Of a stretch of DNA of 64,000 bases, positions 39,234 through 47,335 are shown piece after piece (position 1 is the stretch's first letter; the number at the start of each line of letters is the position of its first letter). Where the stretch lies: positions 70,046-134,045 of the forward strand of contig JASJPB010000036.1 of NCBI GenBank assembly GCA_031426915.1, read 5' to 3'. The position numbers and the translations under genes were made by a program. Under the pieces are notes generated by a model, which worked only from the letters and a program-made list of their open reading frames with translations, was not told the DNA's origin and did no database searches. This DNA comes from Sulfurimicrobium sp031426915. GTDB lineage: Bacteria > Pseudomonadota > Gammaproteobacteria > Burkholderiales > Sulfuricellaceae.

Positions 39234-40069
39234 AGCTTATCTCCATGCAACGCCTGGGGAACGCCAGGTTGCGCTGCCGGCGCGGGAACGGCCTCACCGC
39301 TCAGGCCTGGCCCCTGTTCATACTTGAGGCCTTCCGGCAGGTTGTACTGGTGCTCGATCTCCGGCGCGACAAGACTCTCGCCCGCCTTTTTCTTTTCTTC
39401 CCAGCCCAGCCGGTAGTGCTTGCCCAGTTCGCCCTTGGCAAGCTGGACCGGGAAGACCTTGATGGCCGCAACTTCCAGCACGCAGGACTTTTCGCACTTG
39501 CCGCAACCGGTGCAGTGTTCCGAGTGCACCGTGGGCAGGAACATGGTGTGTTTGGTGGTGCGCACGTTGTGGGTGCGTTCCAGCGTGATGGCCTTGTCGA
39601 TCACCGGACACACGCGGTAACACACGTCGCAGCGCAGGCCGAGGAAATTGAGGCAGGTTTCCTGGTCGACCAGCGCCGCCAGACCCATTTTTGCCTTGTT
39701 GATGTCGGTGAGTTGGTGGTCCAGTGCCCCGGTGGGGCAGGCCTTGACGCACGGGATGTCCTCGCACATTTCGCACGGAATCTTGCGCGCCATGAAATAG
39801 GGCGTGCCGGTGGCGAGATCGTCCTCCGGCCTGGCCAGTTCCAGGATGTTGTAGGGGCAGTCGCGCACGCACATCCCACAGCGAATGCAGGCGCCCTGGA
39901 AATCATGCTCAGGCAACGCACCCGGCGGGCGGATGGCGGTAGGCGGCAGGGCGCGCGCCTGCTTGGCGTACAAGCCCAATCCGAGTCCCAGCATGCCTAC
40001 CCCGCAGGCGGTTTTCGCCATGTCGAGCAGGAACTGACGACGAGTCTGATTGTTACTGGTGGCTGCCAT
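39230..40069 (-). CDS. napG: NapG periplasmic ferredoxin-type protein
   Basis: A 279-residue protein with a Tat signal (NNQTRRQFLLDMAKTACG) and four 4Fe-4S motifs: CIRCGMCVRDCPYNILE, CEMCEDIPCVKACPTGA, CDVCYRVCPVID and CTGCGKCEKSC. It works with NapH in quinol oxidation. The C-terminal tail (about 240-279) is Pro/Ala-rich. The start is at 40069. Confidence 0.92.
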   Translation of the reverse strand: MAATSNNQTRRQFLLDMAKTACGVGMLGLGLGLYAKQARALPPTAIRPPGALPEHDFQGACIRCGMCVRDCPYNILELARPEDDLATGTPYFMARKIPCEMCEDIPCVKACPTGALDHQLTDINKAKMGLAALVDQETCLNFLGLRCDVCYRVCPVIDKAITLERTHNVRTTKHTMFLPTVHSEHCTGCGKCEKSCVLEVAAIKVFPVQLAKGELGKHYRLGWEEKKKAGESLVAPEIEHQYNLPEGLKYEQGPGLSGEAVPAPAAQPGVPQALHGDKL

Positions 40070-40122
40070 GATGTTAGCCGGAGGCGAGGGTTTTATACCC
40101 CTCGCCTCTATCGCTTCACCCC

Positions 40123-42666
40123 TTATGCTTTAACGATTTTCGCCGCACATTTCTTGAAGTCGGTCTCTTTCGAGATCGGGCAGGTGGCGTCCAGAGTCAG
40201 TTTGTTCACCAGTCTGTGCTCGTCGAAGAAGGGCACGAATATCAAGCCTGCCGGTGGCTTGTTGCGGCCACGGGTTTCCACCAGAGTGGTGATTTCACCG
40301 CGCCGGCTGATGACCTTGACCTTGTCGCCGCGCTTCAGTCCGCGTTTCTTGGCGTCTTCCGGATTCATGAAAACCCAGGCGTCTGGCACCGCCTTGTACA
40401 ACTCGGGCACGCGCCGCGTCATGGAACCGGTGTGCCAGTGCTCCAGCACGCGGCCGGTGCACAGCCACAGGTCATACTCGTTGTCCGGCATTTCGGCGGC
40501 AGGCTGGTAGGGCAGCGCGAAGATCACCGCCTTGCCATCGGGATGGCCGTAGAACTTGACGCCTTCGCCTTTCTTGACATAAGGGTCATAGCCTTCGCGG
40601 AAGCGCCACAGGGTTTCCTTGTTGTCCACCACCGGCCAGCGCAGGCCGCGCGCCTTGTGGTAGGTGTCAAAACTCGCCAGATCGTGCGCGTGACCGCGAC
40701 CGAACTGGGCGTATTCCTCGAACAGCCCTTTCTGCACGTAATAGCCGAAGGCAGTGGATTCGTCGTTGCTGTAGTTCTTGATGCCGTGCTCGTTGACCGT
40801 CTTCAGTTCGGCAAGCGGGAACTTGTTGACCTCGCCATTGGCGTAGAGCACGTCATACAGGGTTTTGCCCTTGAATTGCGGCGATTTTTCCAGCAACTCG
40901 GCAGGCCATACTTCTTCCACCTTGAAACGCTTGGAAAATTCCATGAACTGCCACAGGTCGGAGCGTGCCTCGCCCGGTGCCTTCACCTGCTGGCGCCAGA
41001 ACTGGGTGCGGCGTTCGGCGTTGCCGAAAGCGCCTTCCTTCTCCATCCACATGGCGCATGGCAGCATCAGGTCGGCGGAAACAGCCGACACAGTGGGATA
41101 CACGTCGGAGACCACCACGAAGTTGGCCGGGTTGCGCCAACCGGGGTAGGTTTCTCCGTTGATGTTGGGTCCCGCCTGCATGTTGTTGGTGGTGGAAGTC
41201 CAGTAGAAATTGATCAGGCCATCCTTGAGATCGCGGCTCTGCTTCACCGCATGCGAGCCTATCCAGTCAGGAATGGTGCCTGCGGGCAGATTCCAGATTT
41301 TTTCCGTGGCTTCGCGGTGTTTCGGGTTCATCACCACCATGTCGGCGGGGAGGCGGTGGGCGAAAGTGCCCACTTCACGGGCCGTGCCACAAGCCGAGGG
41401 CTGACCGGTGAGGGAGAAGGGGCCGTTGCCGGGCTCTGAAATTTTGCCCACCAGCAGGTGCACGTTGTAGATCATGTTGTTGACCCAGGTGCCGCGCGTG
41501 TGCTGGTTGAAGCCCATGGTCCAGTAAGACACCACTTTCTTCTTCGGATCCGCGTAGAGCTTGGCCAGCTCGATCAGTCTTTCCTTGGGCACACCGGAAA
41601 TTTCGGAGGCCTTTTCCACCGTGTACTCGGACACGAACGCCTTGAAGTCGTCGAAGGTGATCGGGCTGGAGTTGTTCGGGTTGCCCTTGGGCTTGCCATC
41701 GGCACCGGGATAGCCGTTGTTGTTGGCCACCTGCTCGAGCGGATGGTTGGGGCGCAGGCCGTAGCCGATGTCGGTAACACCCTTCTTGAAATTGACGTTC
41801 TTCTTGACGAACTCCTCGTTCACCGCGTTGTTCTGGATGATGTAGTTGCAGATGTAGTTGAGGATGGCCAAGTCGGACTGGGGTTTGAAAATCAGCGTGT
41901 TGTCAGCCAGTTCGGTGGAGCGGTGGTCAAAAGTCGAGAGCACATGAATCCTGACATCCTTGCCGGTGAGGCGGCGGTCGGTGATGCGCGACCACAGGAT
42001 GGGGTGCATCTCGGCCATGTTGGCGCCCCACAGCACGAAGCCGTCGGCATGCTCGGCATCGTCGTAGCAGCCCATCGGCTCGTCGATGCCGAAGGTGCGC
42101 ATGAAGCCGGTCACAGCGGAGGCCATGCAATGGCGCGCATTGGGGTCGAGGTTGTTGGAGCGGAAGCCGGCTTTCATCAGCTTGGAGGCCGCATAGCCTT
42201 CCCACACCGTCCACTGGCCGGAACCGAACATGCCGATACCCTTGGGGCCTTTGGCTTTAAGGGCACCCTTGCATTTTTCGGCCATGATGTCGAAGGCCTG
42301 ATCCCAGCCGATGGGAGCGAACTCGCCGTTCTTGTCGTATTTGCCGTCCTTCATTCTCAGCATGGGCTGAGTGAGGCGATCCTTGCCATACATGATCTTG
42401 GACAGGAAATAGCCCTTGATGCAGTTGAGACCCTTGTTGACCGGGGCATCCGGGTCGCCTTGCGTGGCCACCACGCGGTTGTCCTTGGTGCCAATCAATA
42501 CTCCGCAGCCAGTGCCGCAGAAACGGCACACGCCCTTGTCCCAGCGTACGCCACCGTCGCCCGCGGCAGCCAGGGCTGCATGGACGCCGGGTGCCGCAAC
42601 GCCGGCGGCGGTTGCGGTTGCGGCTACTGCACTGAGTTTGACGAATTCGCGACGAGTCAATTCCAT
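40123..42666 (-). CDS. napA: Periplasmic nitrate reductase catalytic subunit NapA
   Basis: An 847-residue molybdoprotein of normal NapA length. It has a Tat signal (MELTRREFVKLSAVAATATA), the N-terminal 4Fe-4S motif CRFCGTGCGVLIG, and the Mo-ligand region NARHCMASAVTGF with a Cys as expected for a cysteine-coordinated molybdenum. It reduces nitrate to nitrite in the periplasm using electrons from NapB. It lies 1 base after napD, its dedicated chaperone. Confidence 0.94.
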   Translation of the reverse strand: MELTRREFVKLSAVAATATAAGVAAPGVHAALAAAGDGGVRWDKGVCRFCGTGCGVLIGTKDNRVVATQGDPDAPVNKGLNCIKGYFLSKIMYGKDRLTQPMLRMKDGKYDKNGEFAPIGWDQAFDIMAEKCKGALKAKGPKGIGMFGSGQWTVWEGYAASKLMKAGFRSNNLDPNARHCMASAVTGFMRTFGIDEPMGCYDDAEHADGFVLWGANMAEMHPILWSRITDRRLTGKDVRIHVLSTFDHRSTELADNTLIFKPQSDLAILNYICNYIIQNNAVNEEFVKKNVNFKKGVTDIGYGLRPNHPLEQVANNNGYPGADGKPKGNPNNSSPITFDDFKAFVSEYTVEKASEISGVPKERLIELAKLYADPKKKVVSYWTMGFNQHTRGTWVNNMIYNVHLLVGKISEPGNGPFSLTGQPSACGTAREVGTFAHRLPADMVVMNPKHREATEKIWNLPAGTIPDWIGSHAVKQSRDLKDGLINFYWTSTTNNMQAGPNINGETYPGWRNPANFVVVSDVYPTVSAVSADLMLPCAMWMEKEGAFGNAERRTQFWRQQVKAPGEARSDLWQFMEFSKRFKVEEVWPAELLEKSPQFKGKTLYDVLYANGEVNKFPLAELKTVNEHGIKNYSNDESTAFGYYVQKGLFEEYAQFGRGHAHDLASFDTYHKARGLRWPVVDNKETLWRFREGYDPYVKKGEGVKFYGHPDGKAVIFALPYQPAAEMPDNEYDLWLCTGRVLEHWHTGSMTRRVPELYKAVPDAWVFMNPEDAKKRGLKRGDKVKVISRRGEITTLVETRGRNKPPAGLIFVPFFDEHRLVNKLTLDATCPISKETDFKKCAAKIVKA

Positions 42667-42667
42667 T

Positions 42668-42931
42668 TTAGGCCTCCTCTACTGAATCATTGAAATCGGT
42701 TTCTGGTTCGAAATGGTGGTACACCATGGTGGCGGAAAGTACATCGGGGAGCTGGTTGATGTGCCCGAAAATATCAACAGTCGATGCTTCATCCTGCTGT
42801 TCGAGCGTGATGATCAGTTTCCCATCTTCATCACCGACGTGGACCTCCACGCCGGCAATCTCGGCAAGCTGGCTACGAGCCTGGGCGATGTGCCCCGGCC
42901 TGGCATGAACGAGTATTCCGGAAATGTGCAT
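42668..42931 (-). CDS. napD: NapA maturation chaperone NapD
   Basis: An 87-residue cytoplasmic protein, starting MHISGILVHARPGHIAQARS, typical for NapD, which binds the NapA Tat signal until the cofactor is inserted. It is the first gene of napDAGHB, and its promoter lies in the region shared with nirS, where three FNR/Dnr-like boxes occur. Confidence 0.9.
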   Translation of the reverse strand: MHISGILVHARPGHIAQARSQLAEIAGVEVHVGDEDGKLIITLEQQDEASTVDIFGHINQLPDVLSATMVYHHFEPETDFNDSVEEA

Positions 42932-42994
42932 GATAGTGATTAAACCCTACTCATAATGTGGCGACTAGATTGCGAGTAATGAAGCACGCTTGCC

Positions 42995-43008
42995 TTGATT
43001 CAGATCAA
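42995..43008. promoter_or_regulatory. FNR/Dnr box 1 (nap-nir intergenic region)
   Basis: TTGAT-TCAG-ATCAA is an exact match to the FNR/Dnr consensus TTGAT-N4-ATCAA. It is centred about 70 bases upstream of the napD start and lies in the 323-base divergent region, so it is best placed to control nap. Confidence 0.85.
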
Positions 43009-43081
43009 TCAATTATTAATTAGCGGTTGATCATTCGCATCCGCGTGAGGCACTCTTGCAGCTCAGAAGGAAATTTGAATG

Positions 43082-43095
43082 CTGATGTGCATCAA
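43082..43095. promoter_or_regulatory. FNR/Dnr-like box 2
   Basis: CTGAT-GTGC-ATCAA matches 9 of the 10 consensus positions. It sits midway between nap and nir. Confidence 0.6.
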
Positions 43096-43145
43096 CCTTT
43101 AGATGTGGTTCCTTTGAGAACGGTTCCGGAAAAAATGGGAAAATC

Positions 43146-43159
43146 TTGATGTGAGTCAA
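43146..43159. promoter_or_regulatory. FNR/Dnr-like box 3, proximal to nirS
   Basis: TTGAT-GTGA-GTCAA matches the Dnr form TTGAT-N4-GTCAA. It is about 100 bases upstream of the nirS start, compatible with activation at -41.5 of a promoter with a leader of some 60 bases. Confidence 0.75.
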
Positions 43160-43254
43160 GGTTGGATGGGGTTCCTTGGGACATGATGCAGCCGTAGAGG
43201 GGAAAACCCTGCTGCTTTCATGACTTAAATTATCTTATAAAGAGGGGGTGTCAA

Positions 43255-44880
43255 ATGAGAAAGCCGTATTTCGCTGCATCGGTGCTTGCCATGTCGGTGG
43301 CAGGAATTTTCAACGTTGCGTCTGCTGCAGAACCGGCCGCGCTAACAACTGAGCAGAAAGCATCCGCTGCCAAGATTTATTTCGAGCGCTGCGCCGGTTG
43401 TCACGGCATTCTGCGTAAAGGTGCCACGGGCAAAAACCTGGAGCCGGTCAATACCAACAAGCTGGGCCATGCACGGCTGGAAAAGATCATCGGCTACGGC
43501 ACCGAAGGTGGTATGGTGAACTTCGACGATATCCTCACCAAGGACGAAATTTCCTTGATGGCGACATATATTCAGCAAACCCCGGATACCCCGCCGGAGT
43601 GGGGCATGAAGGAAATGATGAACAGCTGGAAGCTGGTCATCAAGCCGGAAGACCGTCCCAAGAAGCAGATGAACAAGATCAATCTGAAGAACGTGTTCTC
43701 GGTGACTTTGCGCGATGCCGGCGAAGTGGCGCTGATCGACGGCGACACCAAGCAAATCTGGGGTATCGTCAAGACCGGTTACGCCGTGCACATCTCCCGC
43801 GTGTCCAAGTCCGGTCGTTATGTCTATGTGATCGGCCGCGACGGCAAGCTTGACCTGATCGACATGTGGTTCGAGCAGCCTACCGTGGTGGCAACCATCA
43901 AGATCGGTATCGAAGCCCGTTCGGTGGAAACCTCCAAGTTCAAGGGTTATGAGGACAAGTACGCCATCGCCGGATCCTACTGGCCGCCTCAGTACGTGAT
44001 TACCGAGGGCGATACCCTCAAGCCGTTGAAGATCATGTCCACCCGTGGCATGACCGTGGATGGCGAGTATCACCCCGAGCCGCGCGTGGCTTCCATCGTG
44101 GCGACCGAGGGCAAACCTGAGTGGGTAGTCAACATCAAGGAAACCGGCATGATCAGGCTGGTGGACTACTCGGACATCAAGAACCTCAAGGAAACCACGA
44201 TCGAGTCCGCCAAGTTCCTGCATGACGGCGGCTGGGATTCGACCAAGCGTTACTTCCTGGTGGCGGCCAATGCCTCCAACAAGGTGGCGGTAGTGGATAC
44301 CAAAACCGGCAAGCTGGCCGCGCTGGTTGACACCAAGGCACGTCCTCACCCCGGTCGCGGCGCCAATTTCGTGCATCCCAAGTTCGGTCCGGTATGGGCA
44401 ACTTCCCATCTCGGTGCTGACGTGATCTCGCTGATCGGTACCGATCCGGCCAAGCATCCCAAGCAGGCCTGGAAAGTGGTGGCCGAGCTGAAGAATCACG
44501 GTGGCGGTTCACTGTTCGTCAAGACGCACCCGAAGTCCAGCAACCTGTGGGCTGATGCGCCGCTCAACCCTGAAAAGGAAGTGGCTGAATCGGTGACCGT
44601 GTATGACATCAAGAACCTGGACAAGGCGCCTGAGGTCATCAACATCGCCAAGCTGGCGGACCTGCCTGAGTCCAAGGCGGTCAAGCGCGCGGTGCATGCC
44701 GAGTACAACGCGACTGGCGATGAAGTCTGGTTCTCTCTCTGGGCGGGCAAGACCGAGCCGTCCGCGATCGTGATCATGGACGACAAGACCCGCAAGCTGA
44801 AACACGTGATCAAGGATCCCAAGCTGATCACGCCGACCGGCAAGTTCAACATTCTTAACACACAGCACGATATTTACTAA
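43255..44880 (+). CDS. nirS: Cytochrome cd1 nitrite reductase
   Basis: A 541-residue periplasmic enzyme: signal peptide (ending VASA), c-type haem site RCAGCHG (Cys46, Cys49, His50), then the eight-bladed haem d1 propeller with conserved His in KARPHPGRGANFVHP and KNHGGGSLFVKTHP. It reduces nitrite to nitric oxide. The ribosome site AAGAGGGGG precedes the ATG. It heads the nir operon, controlled by the Dnr-like boxes upstream, and all genes for haem d1 synthesis follow. Confidence 0.95.
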   Translation: MRKPYFAASVLAMSVAGIFNVASAAEPAALTTEQKASAAKIYFERCAGCHGILRKGATGKNLEPVNTNKLGHARLEKIIGYGTEGGMVNFDDILTKDEISLMATYIQQTPDTPPEWGMKEMMNSWKLVIKPEDRPKKQMNKINLKNVFSVTLRDAGEVALIDGDTKQIWGIVKTGYAVHISRVSKSGRYVYVIGRDGKLDLIDMWFEQPTVVATIKIGIEARSVETSKFKGYEDKYAIAGSYWPPQYVITEGDTLKPLKIMSTRGMTVDGEYHPEPRVASIVATEGKPEWVVNIKETGMIRLVDYSDIKNLKETTIESAKFLHDGGWDSTKRYFLVAANASNKVAVVDTKTGKLAALVDTKARPHPGRGANFVHPKFGPVWATSHLGADVISLIGTDPAKHPKQAWKVVAELKNHGGGSLFVKTHPKSSNLWADAPLNPEKEVAESVTVYDIKNLDKAPEVINIAKLADLPESKAVKRAVHAEYNATGDEVWFSLWAGKTEPSAIVIMDDKTRKLKHVIKDPKLITPTGKFNILNTQHDIY

Positions 44881-44896
44881 TATCTGACCAGAGCGC

Positions 44897-44920
44897 GACC
44901 GGGGGAACTATCCTCCGGTC
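44897..44920 (+). other. Intercistronic hairpin after nirS
   Basis: GACCGGGGGA (44897-44906) pairs fully (one G-U) with TCCTCCGGTC (44911-44920) around loop ACTA. No T-run follows, so it is more likely to protect the 3' end of the nirS message or attenuate than to terminate fully. Confidence 0.5.
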
Positions 44921-44948
44921 CGCCTACGAATTCGAAAAAGGAAGAAAA

Positions 44949-45545
44949 ATGGCGGGCCTGAATGCAAATAAGGGATGGTGGGCGAAATTACGCAGTCCGA
45001 GTGCAAGATACTCTCTGCTGACGCTCCTTGGCGGTGGTTTCATCGCCGGCATCCTGTTCTGGGGCGGTTTCAACACAACGATGGAAGCCACCAACCAGCT
45101 CGAGTTCTGCATTGGCTGTCATGAGATGCGCGATAACGTGTATCAGGAATACAAGAAAACCATTCACTATTCCAATCGCACCGGCGTACGCGCGGTGTGC
45201 TCCGATTGCCATGTACCCAAGGACTGGACGCACAAGATGATCCGCAAGATCCAGGCCTCCGGCGAGGTGTGGGGGAAACTTGTAGGCACCATCGATACCA
45301 AGGAAAAATTCGAGGCCAAGCGCCTGGAACTGGCGCGTCATGAATGGGCGCGGATGAAGTCATCGGATTCGCGCGAGTGCCGCAACTGCCATACCTTCGA
45401 TGGCATGGATGTGGAAAAACAGAAGAGCCGGGCAGCAAAACAGCATGCTAATGCGAAGAAAGACAACATGACCTGCATCGACTGTCACAAGGGCATTGCC
45501 CACAACAAGCCGGAAGGCATGACGGAAGAAGAGGCTGGCGGTTAA
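44949..45545 (+). CDS. nirT: NirT/NapC-family tetrahaem quinol dehydrogenase
   Basis: A 198-residue membrane-anchored cytochrome: one N-terminal helix (about 22-42) and four haem sites CIGCH (Cys54), CSDCH, CRNCH and CIDCH. The family oxidises quinol and passes electrons to periplasmic partners such as NirS. It follows nirS directly, as in P. stutzeri nirSTB, hence the name. Since nap lacks napC, this protein could also feed NapAB. Confidence 0.9.
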   Translation: MAGLNANKGWWAKLRSPSARYSLLTLLGGGFIAGILFWGGFNTTMEATNQLEFCIGCHEMRDNVYQEYKKTIHYSNRTGVRAVCSDCHVPKDWTHKMIRKIQASGEVWGKLVGTIDTKEKFEAKRLELARHEWARMKSSDSRECRNCHTFDGMDVEKQKSRAAKQHANAKKDNMTCIDCHKGIAHNKPEGMTEEEAGG

Positions 45546-45602
45546 GCGCCGCACATCACTGCATGAATGAATTCGCACAACATATTCGACTGGAGGATGA
45601 AC

Positions 45603-46511
45603 ATGAATAAAACTTTGATTACTGCTTCCGCACTGGGCCTGGTAATGGCCGGCATGGTCGGGACCGCCTTTGCCGCCCCGGACTGGAGCAAGGTTCCCAC
45701 GCGCAAGGTGACGGTGTTTTACCCCGGCACTTCGGGCATCGAATGGATCATGAAGGGCACGGATCATGGCGGCGCCAAAGGCCTGAAAAAAGGCGAGCGC
45801 TGCACCGGTTGCCATGAGGATGAGAAAAACCTGAACATCGATATCGCATCCGACAAGATTCTGAATGGCGAGAAACTGGAGCCCAAGCCGGTCAAGGGCC
45901 GCGTCCCCACCATTCCGGTCAATGTCCAGGCAGCCAACGACGGCTCCAACCTGTACCTGCGCTTCAGCTGGAAAGAGCCCAAAGGCGGCGCGGAGTCCAT
46001 GGATAAGGACAATCCCGTCAAACTGGCGGTGATGTTCGAGGATAACAAGGTTGGCTACAAGGACGACAAGGGCAAGGAAGTACAGATCGGCATGGCCGGC
46101 GGTTGCTGGGGTACCTGTCACACAGATGCGCGCACCATGCCGGGTGCCGATGACAAGAAAACCAAGTATGTCACCGGCGGTTCCGTGGCTGGCGGGAATT
46201 ATTACGACCTGATCCAGTGGAAGAGCGGCAAGGGCGCCAAGCTGGTGGATGGTTACGTCGCCGACAAGCGCGTAATGGAAGGCGGCAAGGCTCTGGTCAG
46301 TGCCGATGGCAAGAAGGACGGCGACACCTGGACCGTGACTTTCACTCGCAAGCTGACTGGCGGAGAGGGTGATATCGCCATGGCCTCCGGCAAGACCTAC
46401 AACATGGGCTTCGCGATCCATACCGATCACTCAGCCGGTCGTTTCCACCATGTTTCCTTCGGTTATAGCCTGGGGATCGATACCAAGGCGGACATTACTG
46501 CTGCTAAGTAG
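45603..46511 (+). CDS. c-type cytochrome with ethylbenzene-dehydrogenase-gamma-like haem domain
   Basis: A 302-residue periplasmic protein: signal peptide ending TAFA, one canonical haem site CTGCH (67-71), and a second region GGCWGTCHTD with an unusual C-x3-CH spacing. The C-terminal half (about 95-300, with NLYLRFSWKEP and GFAIHTDHSAGRFHHVSFGY) looks like the EB_dh haem-binding domain. The start at 45603 is chosen over 45597 for spacing from GGAGG. It occupies the nirB place of nirSTB, but I cannot equate it with P. stutzeri NirB. It probably shuttles electrons in nitrite reduction. Confidence 0.75.
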   Translation: MNKTLITASALGLVMAGMVGTAFAAPDWSKVPTRKVTVFYPGTSGIEWIMKGTDHGGAKGLKKGERCTGCHEDEKNLNIDIASDKILNGEKLEPKPVKGRVPTIPVNVQAANDGSNLYLRFSWKEPKGGAESMDKDNPVKLAVMFEDNKVGYKDDKGKEVQIGMAGGCWGTCHTDARTMPGADDKKTKYVTGGSVAGGNYYDLIQWKSGKGAKLVDGYVADKRVMEGGKALVSADGKKDGDTWTVTFTRKLTGGEGDIAMASGKTYNMGFAIHTDHSAGRFHHVSFGYSLGIDTKADITAAK

Positions 46512-46583
46512 TGGTCCAGGATAGCAAGAACAGGTATTGACCGTATCCCCACCCTGCAACTATAGGGCCTGAGCAGGACTCGA

Positions 46584-46614
46584 AGAAGAAGGGGGCATCA
46601 GCCCCCTTTTTCTT
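46584..46614 (+). terminator. Intrinsic terminator inside the nir cluster
   Basis: GGGGGC-ATCA-GCCCCC (46591-46606) with flanking AAGAA/TTTTTCTT. It splits nirS-nirT-cytochrome from the downstream haem d1 genes, implying partial termination or a second promoter. Confidence 0.8.
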
Positions 46615-46638
46615 GACCAAATAGTAAAGGAGCGGGTT

Positions 46639-46968
46639 ATGAAAACCACCTTGAAAATATGGCTGCTGGTGGCCGTGCTTGGGGCCTGGGGCGTTCCTTC
46701 CCAGGCGGGTGAAGTGGTTGAGGTCTCTATTGAAAAAATGTTGTTCGTTCCTCAGCATTTGAAAGTTCGGGCTGGCACCACCGTGAACTGGGTTAACAAG
46801 GAAAAGCGCAATAACCACTCGATTTTCTTCCAGCAGGAAGGTTTTCCCGAGTCCGACCGGTTGTTTCCGGGCGAATCCTGGCAGCGCTCATTCGACAAAC
46901 CGGGTGTCTATCCTTACGTTTGCGGCCCCCACCCTGAAATGACCGGGACGGTGGAAGTTGCACCCTAG
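46639..46968 (+). CDS. Periplasmic type 1 copper protein (cupredoxin)
   Basis: A 109-residue protein with a signal peptide (ending PSQA) and all four blue-copper ligands: His60 (NNHS), Cys95, His98 and Met101 (YVCGPHPEM). The ligand loop is plastocyanin-like. Such proteins are known electron donors to nitrite reductases, and its place just before nirC suggests it can donate to NirS. The ribosome site AAAGGAGCGG precedes the start. A cupredoxin inside a nirS cluster is uncommon. Confidence 0.85.
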   Translation: MKTTLKIWLLVAVLGAWGVPSQAGEVVEVSIEKMLFVPQHLKVRAGTTVNWVNKEKRNNHSIFFQQEGFPESDRLFPGESWQRSFDKPGVYPYVCGPHPEMTGTVEVAP

Positions 46969-46969
46969 C

Positions 46970-47335
46970 GTGAATATTGCACAGCGACTGTGCGGATACG
47001 GCTCTCGAGCCGCTGTTGTCCTGCTACTACTGGCTTTTCTCGGCCCCGTGCAGGCGGGCGAGAACGGCATGCGCGTGAATTCGCACCGGCAAAAAGAGTT
47101 GATCGGACTGGTGCGCCAGGATTGTGGCTCCTGTCACGGGATGACCCTGGCGGGAGGGCTGGGCCCGGCCTTACTGCCGGCGGCTCTCGCAGGAAAACCG
47201 GCGTCGAGCCTGGTGGCCACGGTTTTGTACGGTCGCCCGGGTACGCCGATGCCGCCGTGGGGCGCGTTTTTAAATGAGGATGAAGCCAAATGGGTAGTGG
47301 AAATGTTGCTGGAGGGCTTTCCCAATGAACCTTAA
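46970..47335 (+). CDS. nirC: Monohaem cytochrome c, NirC
   Basis: A small cytochrome (121 residues from GTG at 46970; a TTG four codons earlier is possible) with a signal peptide and one haem site CGSCHG, followed by PALLPAALAG and the distal Met in GTPMPPW. NirC is known to carry electrons to NirS and perhaps in d1 maturation. It begins immediately after the cupredoxin stop and overlaps nirF by 11 bases. Confidence 0.85.
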   Translation: MNIAQRLCGYGSRAAVVLLLLAFLGPVQAGENGMRVNSHRQKELIGLVRQDCGSCHGMTLAGGLGPALLPAALAGKPASSLVATVLYGRPGTPMPPWGAFLNEDEAKWVVEMLLEGFPNEP

